DNA from: Terriglobia bacterium
Lineage (GTDB): Bacteria > Acidobacteriota > Terriglobia > Terriglobales > Acidobacteriaceae
Assembly: GCA_020073385.1 (NCBI GenBank)
Contig: JAIQFH010000023.1
Coordinates: 38,102 to 102,101 of the forward strand
Length of the DNA stretch: 64,000 bases
Reading direction: 5' to 3'
Shown piece by piece: positions 49,641 through 59,725 of this stretch; position 1 is the first letter of the stretch; each line of letters starts with the position of its first letter. Under the pieces are notes generated by a model. The model searched no databases and had not been told where the DNA came from. It was given only the letters and a program-made list of their open reading frames with translations. The position numbers were made by a program, and so were the translations under genes.

Positions 49641-52600
49641 ATGAAGAAGCTCACCGTCTTCTGCGCGGTCCTATTCGTGCTCACCTCGTTCTTCCTGCCC
49701 CCGGCATGCGCGCAGAGCATCAACGCTTCCATCAGTGGTACCGTGCTCGACGCCACGGGCGCAGCGGTTTCAGGCGCGCAACTCACCCTCACATCCGTCG
49801 CAACCGGAACCGTTGCAAAAACCGTCTCGAGCGATCAGGGACTGTATTCCTTCCCCAACCTGTCCACCGGCGCTTTCGAATTGAGGGTGACCGCCGCAGG
49901 TTTCCGCGACTACATCCGGAAGGGACTCACCGTTACGCTCGACGCATCGGTACGCGCCGACATCAAATTGGAAATTGGAACCGAGAAACAAACCGTCGAG
50001 GTGGTCGCCAATGCCACACAAGTGAATTTCGACAACGGCGAGCAGAAACATGGCATCGATCCGAGCACACTCAACCAACTCCCGCTGATCGTCTCCGGCG
50101 GTCCGCGCTCAGCCGCCAGTTTCGTGACGCTCATGCCCGGCGTGACCACCGGCTCGGGCAAGGATCCCGCCAACGCCCGCATCAATGGCGGCATGTACGA
50201 CGGCGGCGACGAAGCGGTTCTTGACGGCGTCAGCCTCGCCGAGGGCGCCATGAGTCAAAGCGGCATGATCTCCGCTCACGCCGACTTTCAACTCTCGCCC
50301 GACATGGTGAGTGAAGTCAAAGTCCTCACCTCCAACTACGAGCCCCAATACGGTTCGACAACCTCCGGCCAGGTCATTGCGACCACCAAGTCCGGCACCA
50401 ACCAGTTTCACGGCGCGGCCTATGACTACGTTCGCAACAAAGTCCTGAACGCCACGCAGTACGGCGCCGATGCCAAGCCCCAGAACAATCAGAATGACTT
50501 CGGAGCCAATCTCGGCGGCCCCATCAAAATCCCCGGCCTGTGGTCGGCCAATGTCAAAACATTTTTCTACGTGAACTATGAGGGCTTCCGCATCCGCGGC
50601 GGCATCTATCGTCCCACGCTCTCGATTCCCTCAATGCAAGAGCGCGCCGGAGACTTCACTGACTGGGTCGACACAGATGGAAATCTGATTCCGATCTTCG
50701 ATCCCAACACCCTCCGAGTGAATTCCGGCTTCGATCCAACGCAGCCTGTGGGCCCCGCAAACCTGCCATACCTGCGCGATCAGTTCATGGGCTGCGACGG
50801 CAAAAGTCCCAACGTGATCTGCTCCGATCGCATCACGAATTCTCTCGCTCTCTCGTGGTTCAAGTTCCTTCCCATGCCCACCAGTTCCGATCCGCTGAAC
50901 AACTATCTAGTCCCAACGCCCGTTCCCAACACGCTCTCGTCGGGCCAAAACAACTGGCTCATCAAAATCGATCAGGATCGCGGCAGCAAAGACCACTTTG
51001 CCCTTTCCATCTACTATCAGTACCAGCCTCCCCAGTTCTACTCGTCGTTGCCGCCGCAGTTGGCCACCGAAGACATGCAGGATCCCGAGAATTCCTCGGT
51101 TGACCGCTTCAATTGGGATCACACGTTCACTCCCAATCTGCTCAATCACGCCGCTTTCGGCTATCTGAATCGTCATGAGGCTTACGGATCGATTACTGCC
51201 AAATACGTGAATGATCTTCCGAAGATTCCTGGCGTCGCCGCCGCAACCTACCCGCCGGTCATCACCTTCGGCGATGGATTCTCTCAATTCGGCAATCCTC
51301 GCGGAATCACCAGCACCAACCTGACCTCACGGCCCGCTTACGTAATCAATGACCTGCTTACCTGGGTCAAAGGCCGGCACACTTTCAAATTCGGCGGCGA
51401 GTACCGCGCCATGGGTGAGAACAACCACGAAGGCCAAAACACCTCCGGGACTTTTTCCTTCAGCTCCGGCGAAACCGGGCTGGAAGGTCTGGTCAGCGGC
51501 AACTCGATCGCCAGTTTCCTCCTCGAGCAGGTCGACTACGCCTCAGTAGACTTCCGCGATGCGAGCACGGACTATCCCCGGACCAAGGCCTACATTCTCC
51601 ATGTCGGCGACACCTGGAAAGCCACCAACCGCCTGACCCTCAGCTACGGTTTGCGCTGGGAGTACTACGCTCCCTCGAAAGAGAAATACAACCGCTTCTC
51701 CTTCTTCGATCCCACCGGAGCCAATCCCGCCGCCGCCGGACGTCCCGGCCGGCTCGCCTTCGCCGGAACCAAGTGGGGCGACGCCAGCTTCGGCCGCGAG
51801 TTCCCCGAACAAGCCTGGAAGAAAGGATTCGGCCCTCGAATCGGATTGGCTTATGCCGTTGACGCCAACACCGTGGTCCGCAGCGGCTACGGCATCTTCT
51901 ACAGCCAGGCCTTTTATCCCGGATGGCGCGGCGGCATCGGCGTCGACGGCGGCATCACCGGTCAGGCCGGCTTCGCCAACACCGCCACCGCTGGAAGCAC
52001 CGTGAACGGCATGGCGGCTGCCTTCACCCTGAGCAACGGATTCCCCAGCAACTTCACTCCACCGCCGTTCATCGATTCCACCTATCTCAACGGACAGGAC
52101 ATTTTCTACCGCCCGCTGAATGCCAACCGCCTGCCTTACTCGCAGCAGTGGAACTTAACCATCGAGCATCAATTCCCCAAAGACTTCTTCCTCAGCGTCG
52201 GCTACGTAGGGAACAAGGGCACACGCCTGCTCTCGGCCGTCGCTCCGCTCAACGCCGTCAATCCTAGCTACCTCTCCATGGGACAAGCCCTCAATGACAC
52301 CTTCAACCCCGGCGACACCGTCGTCGACGGAGTGCCAGCACCCTACGCCGAGTGGGCGGATCAACTCAACAACGCCGGCACCTGCGCTCCCACGGTAGCC
52401 CAGTCGCTCTTGCCCTATCCGCAGTACTGCAGCTCACTCTCCGGCCTCAACGAGAATGAAGGCAATTCGTCCTTCCATTCTTTGCAGGTGAAGGCCGAAA
52501 AACGCTTCTCCGGCGGGACCTACCTCCTCACCTCCTACACCTTCTCCAAGCTGATCTCCAGCACAGACAGTGTTCAGGAACCAGTGGGCGCCAATCCCGG

Positions 52601-53249
52601 AGCTCACGGAGGAATCTCGCCCTTCCAGCAATGGCGTAACAAGGCAATCTCGTATTCCGATGTGCCTCACACTCTCTCTACAGCGCTGGTCTACGATTTG
52701 CCGTTCGGGCGGGGAAGACGTTTCTTAAACGGCGGGGGCCCGCTGAACGCGATCCTCGGAGGCTGGTCCTTCAGCACCACCTTCCGCGTCACCTCGGGCA
52801 TGCCACTCTGGTTCCGCTCCGGATACTGCGACATCCCGGGACCATTTCTCATGGGATGCTTCCCTGCCATTTTGCCGGGAGCCAATCCCTGGGCTCAGTC
52901 AAAGAGCCAGTTCGATCCCAATACACCGCTCTTCAATCTCGCCGCCTTCGAATCTGTCACCGATTTCAGCTTCTATTCCGGCAGCGGATCGCGTATGACC
53001 AACCTGCGCGGCTTTGGCTACAAGAATGAAGACGTCTCACTCACCAAGGATTTTCGGATCGGAGAAAGGGTCAAGGTCGAACTCCGCGGGGAGTTCTTCA
53101 ACGTGTGGAACGCACACACATTCTCGAATCCGGGATCCTGGGGAAGCAGCGGCTTCGTGAATGACATCTCTTCCCCAGATTTCGGCATGTGGGACGGCTC
53201 CGTGTCTGATCCCAGGAACGGTCAGGTCGCTTTGCGCATCTCGTTCTAA
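49641..53249 (+). CDS. Oar-type TonB-dependent receptor with carboxypeptidase-regulatory domain
   Basis: 1202 residues from ATG 49641 after CGGAGGAATT. Signal peptide (VLFVLTSFFLPPACAQ), carboxypeptidase-regulatory domain (ISGTVLDATGAAVSGAQLTL, LSTGAFELRVTAAGFRD), plug (SFVTLMPGVTTGSGKD, DEAVLDGVSLAEGAMS, EPQYGSTTSGQVIATTKSG), then the long beta-barrel ending in QVALRISF. C-ending codons dominate far more than in the first Oar gene, which suggests strong expression or a different history. It stands alone, with a promoter before and a stem-loop after it. Confidence 0.92.
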   Translation: MKKLTVFCAVLFVLTSFFLPPACAQSINASISGTVLDATGAAVSGAQLTLTSVATGTVAKTVSSDQGLYSFPNLSTGAFELRVTAAGFRDYIRKGLTVTLDASVRADIKLEIGTEKQTVEVVANATQVNFDNGEQKHGIDPSTLNQLPLIVSGGPRSAASFVTLMPGVTTGSGKDPANARINGGMYDGGDEAVLDGVSLAEGAMSQSGMISAHADFQLSPDMVSEVKVLTSNYEPQYGSTTSGQVIATTKSGTNQFHGAAYDYVRNKVLNATQYGADAKPQNNQNDFGANLGGPIKIPGLWSANVKTFFYVNYEGFRIRGGIYRPTLSIPSMQERAGDFTDWVDTDGNLIPIFDPNTLRVNSGFDPTQPVGPANLPYLRDQFMGCDGKSPNVICSDRITNSLALSWFKFLPMPTSSDPLNNYLVPTPVPNTLSSGQNNWLIKIDQDRGSKDHFALSIYYQYQPPQFYSSLPPQLATEDMQDPENSSVDRFNWDHTFTPNLLNHAAFGYLNRHEAYGSITAKYVNDLPKIPGVAAATYPPVITFGDGFSQFGNPRGITSTNLTSRPAYVINDLLTWVKGRHTFKFGGEYRAMGENNHEGQNTSGTFSFSSGETGLEGLVSGNSIASFLLEQVDYASVDFRDASTDYPRTKAYILHVGDTWKATNRLTLSYGLRWEYYAPSKEKYNRFSFFDPTGANPAAAGRPGRLAFAGTKWGDASFGREFPEQAWKKGFGPRIGLAYAVDANTVVRSGYGIFYSQAFYPGWRGGIGVDGGITGQAGFANTATAGSTVNGMAAAFTLSNGFPSNFTPPPFIDSTYLNGQDIFYRPLNANRLPYSQQWNLTIEHQFPKDFFLSVGYVGNKGTRLLSAVAPLNAVNPSYLSMGQALNDTFNPGDTVVDGVPAPYAEWADQLNNAGTCAPTVAQSLLPYPQYCSSLSGLNENEGNSSFHSLQVKAEKRFSGGTYLLTSYTFSKLISSTDSVQEPVGANPGAHGGISPFQQWRNKAISYSDVPHTLSTALVYDLPFGRGRRFLNGGGPLNAILGGWSFSTTFRVTSGMPLWFRSGYCDIPGPFLMGCFPAILPGANPWAQSKSQFDPNTPLFNLAAFESVTDFSFYSGSGSRMTNLRGFGYKNEDVSLTKDFRIGERVKVELRGEFFNVWNAHTFSNPGSWGSSGFVNDISSPDFGMWDGSVSDPRNGQVALRISF

Positions 53250-53270
53250 ACCGTCCTCGTTGTGACAGAA

Positions 53271-53309
53271 GGATCCGGCTCCAAACCCGACCCGAACGGA
53301 GTCGGATCC
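53271..53309 (+). terminator. Stem-loop after the second Oar gene
   Basis: GGATCCGGCTCC and GGAGTCGGATCC pair with one mismatch over a 15-base loop, starting 22 bases after the stop. No T-tract follows, so it may stabilise the transcript 3' end rather than terminate alone. Confidence 0.5.
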
Positions 53310-53532
53310 ACTCGGAATCAAACTTCCACTTCGCATTCCCAGGCTCTCTACGGCCGGTCGTTCACGTGAAGAAGCCAGCGCGCCTCATCAGCCGTGTCCT
53401 CAACCCGTCGAGCCTCCCGGCACGATGTTGCCGAACTTGCACACCGATTGCGAACTCGCGTCTTCCGGTTCATTTAAACTGCGTTTTGAGACTGTTCTGC
53501 CCACAATTTGGAGTGTCGCTAGGAGAAAGCAG

Positions 53533-55173
53533 TTGAACTCAAATAAAGATGCGCTTTGGTACAAGGACGCGATCATATATCAAGTTCACGTCCGCACATT
53601 CCATGACAGCAATGGAGATGGGATTGGTGACTTCCTCGGCCTTGAACAGAAGCTCGACTACCTCCAGGAACTGGGAGTCAGCGCGATATGGCTCATGCCA
53701 TTTTTTCCCTCGCCCCTGCGCGATGATGGCTACGATATCGCGGATTACGACTCGGTCCACCCCAGCTACGGGACACTGGAGGATTTCCGCAAGGTTCTCG
53801 AGTCGGCTCACCAGCGCGGTATCCGGGTCATCATCGAAATGGTGTTGAACCACACCTCCGATCAACACCCGTGGTTTCAGGAGGCGCGAAGTTCTCGGGA
53901 TAGTCCCCGCCGCGACTGGTATGTGTGGAGCGACACCGACACCCTCTATAAGGACGCTCGAATCATCTTTCTCGATACCGAGAAGTCTAACTGGGCTTGG
54001 GATCCAACGTCGAAATCCTTTTATTGGCATCGCTTTTTCAGTCACCAGCCCGATCTCAACTACGACAATCCTGCAGTGCGCGAGCAGATGTGGAATGTGA
54101 TGAAGTTCTGGCTGGAGATGGGCGTAGATGGCTTCCGGCTTGACGCGGTGCCGTATCTGGTCGAACGCGAGGCCACAAACTGCGAGAACTTGCCGGAGAC
54201 ACACAATATTCTCAGGGAATTGCGGCGAAGACTGGATGTGCACTTCCCCGGAAGAATGCTCCTAGCGGAAGCCAACCAGTGGCCGGCGGACCTTCGCCCA
54301 TATTTCGGGGATTCCGACGAATTTCATATGGCGTTTCATTTTCCACTGATGCCGCGGATGTTCATGGGGCTTAAGCTCGAAGACCGCAAGCCCATCACAG
54401 AAATTCTGCAGCAAACTCCGGAGATCCCACCCTCCTGTCAGTGGTCCCTCTTTCTGCGCAACCACGACGAGTTAACCCTGGAAATGGTCACTGACATTGA
54501 GCGCGACTACATGTACGACATGTACGCTCAGGACAAGACGATGCGGTTGAACCTTGGAATTCGGCGGAGACTCGCTCCCCTACTAAATAATGATCGCAGG
54601 CGGATCGAATTGATGAATGGGATGCTGATGTCGCTGCCAGGCACTCCAGTCATCTATTACGGAGATGAAATTGCCATGGGCGACAATATAAGCTTGGGTG
54701 ACCGCAACGGAGTGCGCACGCCCATGCAGTGGACCGGAGGATGGAACGCTGGCTTTTCAACCGCGGAACCGGAGAAGCTATATGCTCCGCTTATTCACGA
54801 TCCGGTGTATGGATATCCCGCGGTCAATGTCGCAGCTCAACGAGAGAGTGAACATTCTCTCTTCCATTGGATGCGGCGCATCATCGCCGTTCGCAAATCC
54901 AGTGCAGTGTTCGGCAGAGGGTCGATTGAATTTCTCTATCCAGCGAATCATAGAATACTGGCTTACTTGCGGCGGCTCGGCAGTGAGAGCGTCCTGATCG
55001 TCAACAATCTTTCCAGTGCCGCACAGGCTGTCGAACTGGATTTGCGGCGCTATAAGGGAAATGTCCTGATCGAGATGTTCGGTAATAATCTTTTTCCCCG
55101 CGTCGGCGAGTTGCCATATCTGCTAACGCTGGGGCCTTACCAGTCTTACTGGTTTCGGCTGCGACGAGTCTAG
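53533..55173 (+). CDS. treS: Trehalose synthase-type GH13 glucosyltransferase
   Basis: 546 residues. A TTG start at 53533 is preferred because AGGAG lies seven bases upstream and the homology begins there (ALWYKDAIIYQVHVRTFHDS). An earlier in-frame ATG at 53425 adds 36 unrelated residues. GH13 conserved regions: DYDSVHPSYGTLEDF, MVLNHTSDQHPWF, the nucleophile Asp in GVDGFRLDAVPYL (about 204), acid/base Glu in LLAEANQW (about 246), and RNHDELTLEMV (Asp about 312). TreS interconverts maltose and trehalose. The usual C-terminal maltokinase domain is absent. First of three co-oriented genes. Confidence 0.88.
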   Translation: MNSNKDALWYKDAIIYQVHVRTFHDSNGDGIGDFLGLEQKLDYLQELGVSAIWLMPFFPSPLRDDGYDIADYDSVHPSYGTLEDFRKVLESAHQRGIRVIIEMVLNHTSDQHPWFQEARSSRDSPRRDWYVWSDTDTLYKDARIIFLDTEKSNWAWDPTSKSFYWHRFFSHQPDLNYDNPAVREQMWNVMKFWLEMGVDGFRLDAVPYLVEREATNCENLPETHNILRELRRRLDVHFPGRMLLAEANQWPADLRPYFGDSDEFHMAFHFPLMPRMFMGLKLEDRKPITEILQQTPEIPPSCQWSLFLRNHDELTLEMVTDIERDYMYDMYAQDKTMRLNLGIRRRLAPLLNNDRRRIELMNGMLMSLPGTPVIYYGDEIAMGDNISLGDRNGVRTPMQWTGGWNAGFSTAEPEKLYAPLIHDPVYGYPAVNVAAQRESEHSLFHWMRRIIAVRKSSAVFGRGSIEFLYPANHRILAYLRRLGSESVLIVNNLSSAAQAVELDLRRYKGNVLIEMFGNNLFPRVGELPYLLTLGPYQSYWFRLRRV

Positions 55174-55239
55174 ACAAACGCGAACCGGTGAACAAGCGCC
55201 GCATACCGGAGCTTCACCAAAATCACATAGGATTCTGAA

Positions 55240-56508
55240 GTGGAAGACGGAAATTTTCTTACGGATGATTTTCTCCGCCAGCTCATCAATGTTGGCGAAG
55301 TAGATATCCTTGTGGGCCTGCCCACTCATAACAATGCCAAGACTGTCGGCGCAATCGTCCACACGATTCGAACAGGCATCCTGCGCAGTTTTCCTCGTGA
55401 GCGGGCGGTCATCATCAATGCCGACGGAGGATCACGCGACGGCACTCCCGATCTGATCACCGGCATCTCCATCGATGATGTGCGTCCGGACTCCAGTGTG
55501 TACGCGCTCCGGACTCTGCACGCGATAAGCACAAGATACGCCAGCACACCGCATAGCGGAGTTGCGTTGCGGACGATTCTGGCTGCCGCCGAACTGCTCC
55601 GAGCCAAGGCGTGCATCGTGATTTCCCCCGAATCCGAAAGCATCACCCCTGAATGGATATCCAGTCTTCTCCGTCCTGTGTATTACGACGGCTTCGATCT
55701 CGTTTCCCCCACTTATCGCAGGCACAAGTTTGATGGACTATTGATGACGAACCTGCTGTACCCGATGGTTCGCGCGCTCTATGGCGTAAGGATCCGGGAA
55801 GCCTACATGCCCGAGTTCGGATTCTCGGGTCGTCTCGGAAGCCAATTCCTTGGCCAGAATCGATGGAACGATGGAAGTGGCGAAAACGGGATAGAACTCC
55901 GCTTGACGCTGGCTGCCGTGACGGGCGGATTCCGCATCTGCCAGTCCTTTCTCGGGGAAAAGGATCACGTCGAACGGCGAGCCGCCGATTTGGTCCCGAC
56001 ATTGCGGCAATCCGTTGGTGTGTTGTTCTCGGCGTTAGATTCTGACTTCCCTGTATGGAGCTCAGTTTCTGGTTCTCAGGAGGTGCCTACAACCGGGAGT
56101 GACATGGAGCTACTCCTGGATCCTTTGCGGATCAACCGGAAACGCCTGCGGGATATGTTCGTTAGCGGTGTATCAGAATTGGAATCCGTCTTTCAGTCGA
56201 TTCTCTCTCCGTCCACGCTGGCTGAGTTGAAGCGCATCGCCGGCTTGCGCGAAGAGGAGTTCCGTTACCCCGCGGAACTATGGGTCAGGACCGTGTATGA
56301 GTTTGCCGCGGCCTATCAGAAATCGGTGATCAATCGGGATCACGTTATTCAAGCCCTCGCGCCTCTCTTTCGCGGGAGAGTGTTCACGTTCGTCGTCGAG
56401 AACCGCAATGAATCCGCGCGTGACGTCGCGAAAAACATCGAAGGCTTATGCCTTGAGTTCGAAAGATTAAAACCATATCTGCTCGATATGTGGAAATCGA
56501 AAGAGTGA
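55240..56508 (+). CDS. Family 2-like glycosyltransferase, glycerate-solute type
   Basis: 422 residues. GTG 55240 follows AGGA; no better ATG exists. The GT-A fold is clear: DILVGLPTHNNAKTVGAIVH, then VIINADGGSRDGTPDLI, with ADGGSRD as the nucleotide-metal site. The next part (GFDLVSPTYRRHKFDGLLMT, GFSGRLGSQFL) and a helical C-terminus suggest relatives of glucosyl-3-phosphoglycerate and mannosyl-glycerate synthases, which make compatible solutes. Its place beside trehalose synthase and a channel-like gene supports a role in osmotic adaptation; the exact sugar and acceptor are unknown. Confidence 0.72.
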   Translation: MEDGNFLTDDFLRQLINVGEVDILVGLPTHNNAKTVGAIVHTIRTGILRSFPRERAVIINADGGSRDGTPDLITGISIDDVRPDSSVYALRTLHAISTRYASTPHSGVALRTILAAAELLRAKACIVISPESESITPEWISSLLRPVYYDGFDLVSPTYRRHKFDGLLMTNLLYPMVRALYGVRIREAYMPEFGFSGRLGSQFLGQNRWNDGSGENGIELRLTLAAVTGGFRICQSFLGEKDHVERRAADLVPTLRQSVGVLFSALDSDFPVWSSVSGSQEVPTTGSDMELLLDPLRINRKRLRDMFVSGVSELESVFQSILSPSTLAELKRIAGLREEEFRYPAELWVRTVYEFAAAYQKSVINRDHVIQALAPLFRGRVFTFVVENRNESARDVAKNIEGLCLEFERLKPYLLDMWKSKE

Positions 56509-56515
56509 GGACACT

Positions 56516-57220
56516 ATGCGGGAAATGATCATCAGCGAGCTGACTCAGGCGGCGCAGGACCTCGCCAGAGGATTCGCCCACTACCTTCCTCGTCTCATCG
56601 TAATGCTGATCCTCGCATTCGTGGGGTGGCTGATCGCGTACTTGCTCAAAGTAATTCTGCGCAGCATTCTCCGGCTTATCAAGTTCGACAGGCTGTCGGA
56701 GAAAGCAGGCGCTTCTCAACTGCTTACCAAAGCCGCGCTCCCTTCGGCGACGGAGATGTTGAGCCGGTTCGTCTTTTGGGTCACATGGCTCGGCTTCATT
56801 CTGCTGGGGGTAAGCGTGCTGGGAATCCTGGGCCTGCAGGAGCAAATCGCAAGATTCTTCCTGTTCGTGCCACGACTGTTCGCGGCGGTGTTGATCTTGT
56901 TTTTTGGCATGCTCGCCGCCGGTTTTTTTGCTCGCGCTGCACTGCTGGCCGCAGTGAATGCGAATGTTCCGTCCCCTCGCCTTCTGAGCCTTGCCGTCCG
57001 CAGCATTATTCTGGTTTTCGTCCTGTCTGTCGTCTTTGAAGAGCTGGGTTTGGCGGAGCAGACCATGCTGGTTGCGTTCGGAATTGCTTTCGGAGCCCTG
57101 ATGCTTGGTTTAGCCATCGCATTTGGTATGGGCGGCAGGGATCTGGCACGTCGTTTCTTGGAAGAGAAGTTCGTTCGTATCAGGAAGGAGCAGGACGAAG
57201 ACGAACTTTCGCCGTTGTAA
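56516..57220 (+). CDS. Small mechanosensitive-channel-like membrane protein
   Basis: 234 residues, seven bases after the glycosyltransferase gene. Four to five helices: PRLIVMLILAFVGWLIAYLL, then FVFWVTWLGFILLGVSVLGI, LFAAVLILFFGMLAAGFFAR, IILVFVLSVVFEELGL, ALMLGLAIAFGMGGRDLARR. The conserved TM-helix domain (CmpX/MscS-related) is recognisable. GMGGRDLARRFLEE is its typical C-terminal signature. It lacks the large MscS cytoplasmic cage. It probably responds to membrane tension or supports osmolyte release; ends at the terminator at 57296. Confidence 0.82.
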   Translation: MREMIISELTQAAQDLARGFAHYLPRLIVMLILAFVGWLIAYLLKVILRSILRLIKFDRLSEKAGASQLLTKAALPSATEMLSRFVFWVTWLGFILLGVSVLGILGLQEQIARFFLFVPRLFAAVLILFFGMLAAGFFARAALLAAVNANVPSPRLLSLAVRSIILVFVLSVVFEELGLAEQTMLVAFGIAFGALMLGLAIAFGMGGRDLARRFLEEKFVRIRKEQDEDELSPL

Positions 57221-57295
57221 ACTGCCTGCTCTGGTGTGATCGCAAATCCAACTTGGACCAGCCCAGACGCGCAGACTTCAACGGTCGTATAGCGA

Positions 57296-57331
57296 GCGTA
57301 CGGACCAAAACTGGTCCGTACGCGAGTTTTT
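57296..57331 (+). terminator. Intrinsic terminator of the osmotic-stress operon
   Basis: A perfect 12-pair stem GCGTACGGACCA / TGGTCCGTACGC with an AAAC loop (57296-57323), followed by GAGTTTTT. It lies 75 bases after the last gene and separates it from the convergent peptidase gene. Confidence 0.93.
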
Positions 57332-57386
57332 CTCTTACATCGCCCGGCCTGCATGTCTCTTTGCAGGTCCGAGCCAGAGTTGCTTC

Positions 57387-59471
57387 CTACTTTCGCGCCG
57401 CCTCGATCTCATCGACGATTCGATCGATGTGGTAGACCTTCCGCATCCCTTCAAGCAGAGCGCGGCTGTCCACCGCTATGGAGCGGTTCTTCACCGCGTC
57501 GTAGCCGTAGTCGCCGCCCAGGGAGAAAATGTTCCCGTCAAAAAGAAGGCCGACGACGTTCGCGTCCTTGTCGATCATCGGGCTTCCAGAATTGCCCCCG
57601 GTTGTGTCGTTAGTGGTCGACAGATTCATGGGCACCGATAGATTCAGCGACGCTTTAGCCTTGAGCCAGCTTTCAGGAAGGTTATACGGCGGGGCGCCAG
57701 TGGCTCGCTCGAACAGGCCTCCGATGTTCGTGTAGGGCTGAACGAACTTGCCCTCGGCGTTTTCGAAGCCTTTCACGGTCCCATAGCTCAGGCGCAGAGT
57801 AAAAGTCGCGTCCGGATCGACACTGGTCCCGTAAACGGCAAAGCGCGCTTTCGCAATCTTCTCGGCAGCGGCTCGTGTCGGAGCGTCCACGCGCGCCTCG
57901 TATTCTTTGCGTACGGCCAGCAGGTCGTCGTTAATCGAAGCCGCGAATTGGATCATCGGATCGCTCGAGGCAGCCACTGCGCTTTGGCCGCCCTTGTACA
58001 ACTCTTCCCGAACCTTCGGGTCCTCCAAATGCGTACCGGTCACCAGCCTGTGCGCGAGTTGCTCGGGAGATTCCTTGCCCAGCATCTTCCGAACGAACAG
58101 GTCGTCGGCTCCCAGGTCGCGGCGAACCACGCTGAACAGAAATGCGAGGTCAAGCTCCTCCAGATCCTTGTAAACCGGGACAGCAGCCGTCAGCTGCTGC
58201 TGTACGTTGACCAGCGCTTTGTCCGTATATTCGGGCAGTCGTTCACCGTTGGGCTTGGTGCGCTCGGCTGCGGCACGCACCAGCGTGACCGCATCGCCCA
58301 GCAAGCCCGTCCGGAAGGAACGGGCGCCCAATGTCGCGCTTCGCACAAAGAGCTGTGAGCGCACTTGCTGGATCTTCGCGATGTCGTCCCAGGCTGAAAC
58401 ATACGCTGCAAGCTTTGGATCGGCTGCCGTGGCTTTGCGGAGCCGTTGCTCTTCCTGCACTTTGGTGTCAAAAAACTGGGGATCCAGCAGCGCCATTTGC
58501 CGCCCGTAGAAAACCTTGTAACTGTTCTCCAGGAAAAACAAGTCGTCATTCGCCTCGCGCGCCTGCTCCGGTCCACGAGTCACGAAGACCTCCAGTTGGC
58601 CGCGCCGCTCGGCAACTTCCGGGTTCCTGAACGGGTAAAGCGTGTCACGCTCGAAGACCAATTGCGTGTTGGTCAATTCACGGAACGTGCCGCCTGGGTT
58701 TCCGGAGACGAAAACCAGATCGCCGTCTTTGCTCCCATTCGCGCTCCAGCACAGATAATCCCGGCTGGCCGCCGGTTTGTCTCCCTCATAAGCCCGCAGC
58801 AGGCCGATGTCGAAATCGAAGCGCGGAAAATTGAAGTTGTCTGGATCTCCGCCGAATTGCGCGACCGAAAACTCCGGTGCAAACACCAGGCGCACGTCGT
58901 TGTAACGCTTGTAGCGGTACAGATCGTAGACTCCACCGTGGTACAGCGAGACCAAGTCGCAGCGCACGCTTGCATCCGATCCACAGCTTTGTTCCAACTC
59001 TGCTCGTTTCGCATTCAGCGCTTTGTTCGCCGCGTCGCCCGTCTTTCCGGTCAGCGCTTCCAGCACGTCCTTGGTTACATCGCGAATCTCAACCAGTTGA
59101 TCGAGTTCGAAATCCGGGCACTTTTTCTCCTCGGCAGCCGTTCTTGCGGAAAAACCGTTTTCCTCGAGATTCTGCTGCGCCGTCGACAATTGCTCGACGC
59201 ATTCGACGACACAATGGTGATTCGTCATCACCAGTCCCTGCGAAGAAATGAACGACGCCGAGCATCCGCCCGCGATGCGCAGCGAGGATAAACGTATGTG
59301 GTCGAGCCACTCCTGCGAGGGCCTGAAGCCATACTTTGTCCCCACGGCCTTTGATGGAAAATTGTCGAACGTCCACATGCCCTCGTCGGCTTGCGCCGCC
59401 TGGGCGAATACCAAACACACCAACAACACTCCCGCGACCAGCGTCGCAAGCTTCGATTCCAGCTTTGTCAT
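57387..59471 (-). CDS. S46-family dipeptidyl-peptidase
   Basis: 694 residues from ATG 59471, which begins the signal peptide (LATLVAGVLLVCLVFAQAAQ); 63 further upstream codons are not protein-like. S46 features: LRIAGGCSASFISSQGLVMT then NHHCVVE (catalytic His), FGGDPDNFNFPRFDFDIGLL (catalytic Asp), GGNSGSPMIDKDANVVGLLF then DGN (catalytic Ser about 628). In this family the residue after FD selects P1: Gly as in DPP7 (hydrophobic) versus Arg in DPP11 (acidic). Here it is Gly. Periplasmic, feeding on imported peptides. Stand-alone gene. Confidence 0.93.
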   Translation of the reverse strand: MTKLESKLATLVAGVLLVCLVFAQAAQADEGMWTFDNFPSKAVGTKYGFRPSQEWLDHIRLSSLRIAGGCSASFISSQGLVMTNHHCVVECVEQLSTAQQNLEENGFSARTAAEEKKCPDFELDQLVEIRDVTKDVLEALTGKTGDAANKALNAKRAELEQSCGSDASVRCDLVSLYHGGVYDLYRYKRYNDVRLVFAPEFSVAQFGGDPDNFNFPRFDFDIGLLRAYEGDKPAASRDYLCWSANGSKDGDLVFVSGNPGGTFRELTNTQLVFERDTLYPFRNPEVAERRGQLEVFVTRGPEQAREANDDLFFLENSYKVFYGRQMALLDPQFFDTKVQEEQRLRKATAADPKLAAYVSAWDDIAKIQQVRSQLFVRSATLGARSFRTGLLGDAVTLVRAAAERTKPNGERLPEYTDKALVNVQQQLTAAVPVYKDLEELDLAFLFSVVRRDLGADDLFVRKMLGKESPEQLAHRLVTGTHLEDPKVREELYKGGQSAVAASSDPMIQFAASINDDLLAVRKEYEARVDAPTRAAAEKIAKARFAVYGTSVDPDATFTLRLSYGTVKGFENAEGKFVQPYTNIGGLFERATGAPPYNLPESWLKAKASLNLSVPMNLSTTNDTTGGNSGSPMIDKDANVVGLLFDGNIFSLGGDYGYDAVKNRSIAVDSRALLEGMRKVYHIDRIVDEIEAARK

Positions 59472-59725
59472 GATTGCGTCCTTTTGCACCGGGAATTGCG
59501 ATTTCTCGTGTCCTGATGCAGTGCTGTACTGACGCATGGCTGCCAACAACAAGCAGGCGGCGAGCACTGTGCTTGCCTCGCCATGCGATTGCTCCATCGA
59601 ACAAAACTCATTCTCACGCGGCTTGGGGTAAAAGGCGAGCACCTTTTTGAATTCGTGCATACGACTTATTGACTTAGGCGACAGATGCTTGATTTTGAAC
59701 TCAGGTGACCGTTTGACTTTTCGCC

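Noticed and set aside
58446..59291. Rightward open frame of 281 codons opposite the S46 peptidase
   Set aside because: Antisense shadow of a confidently identified peptidase.
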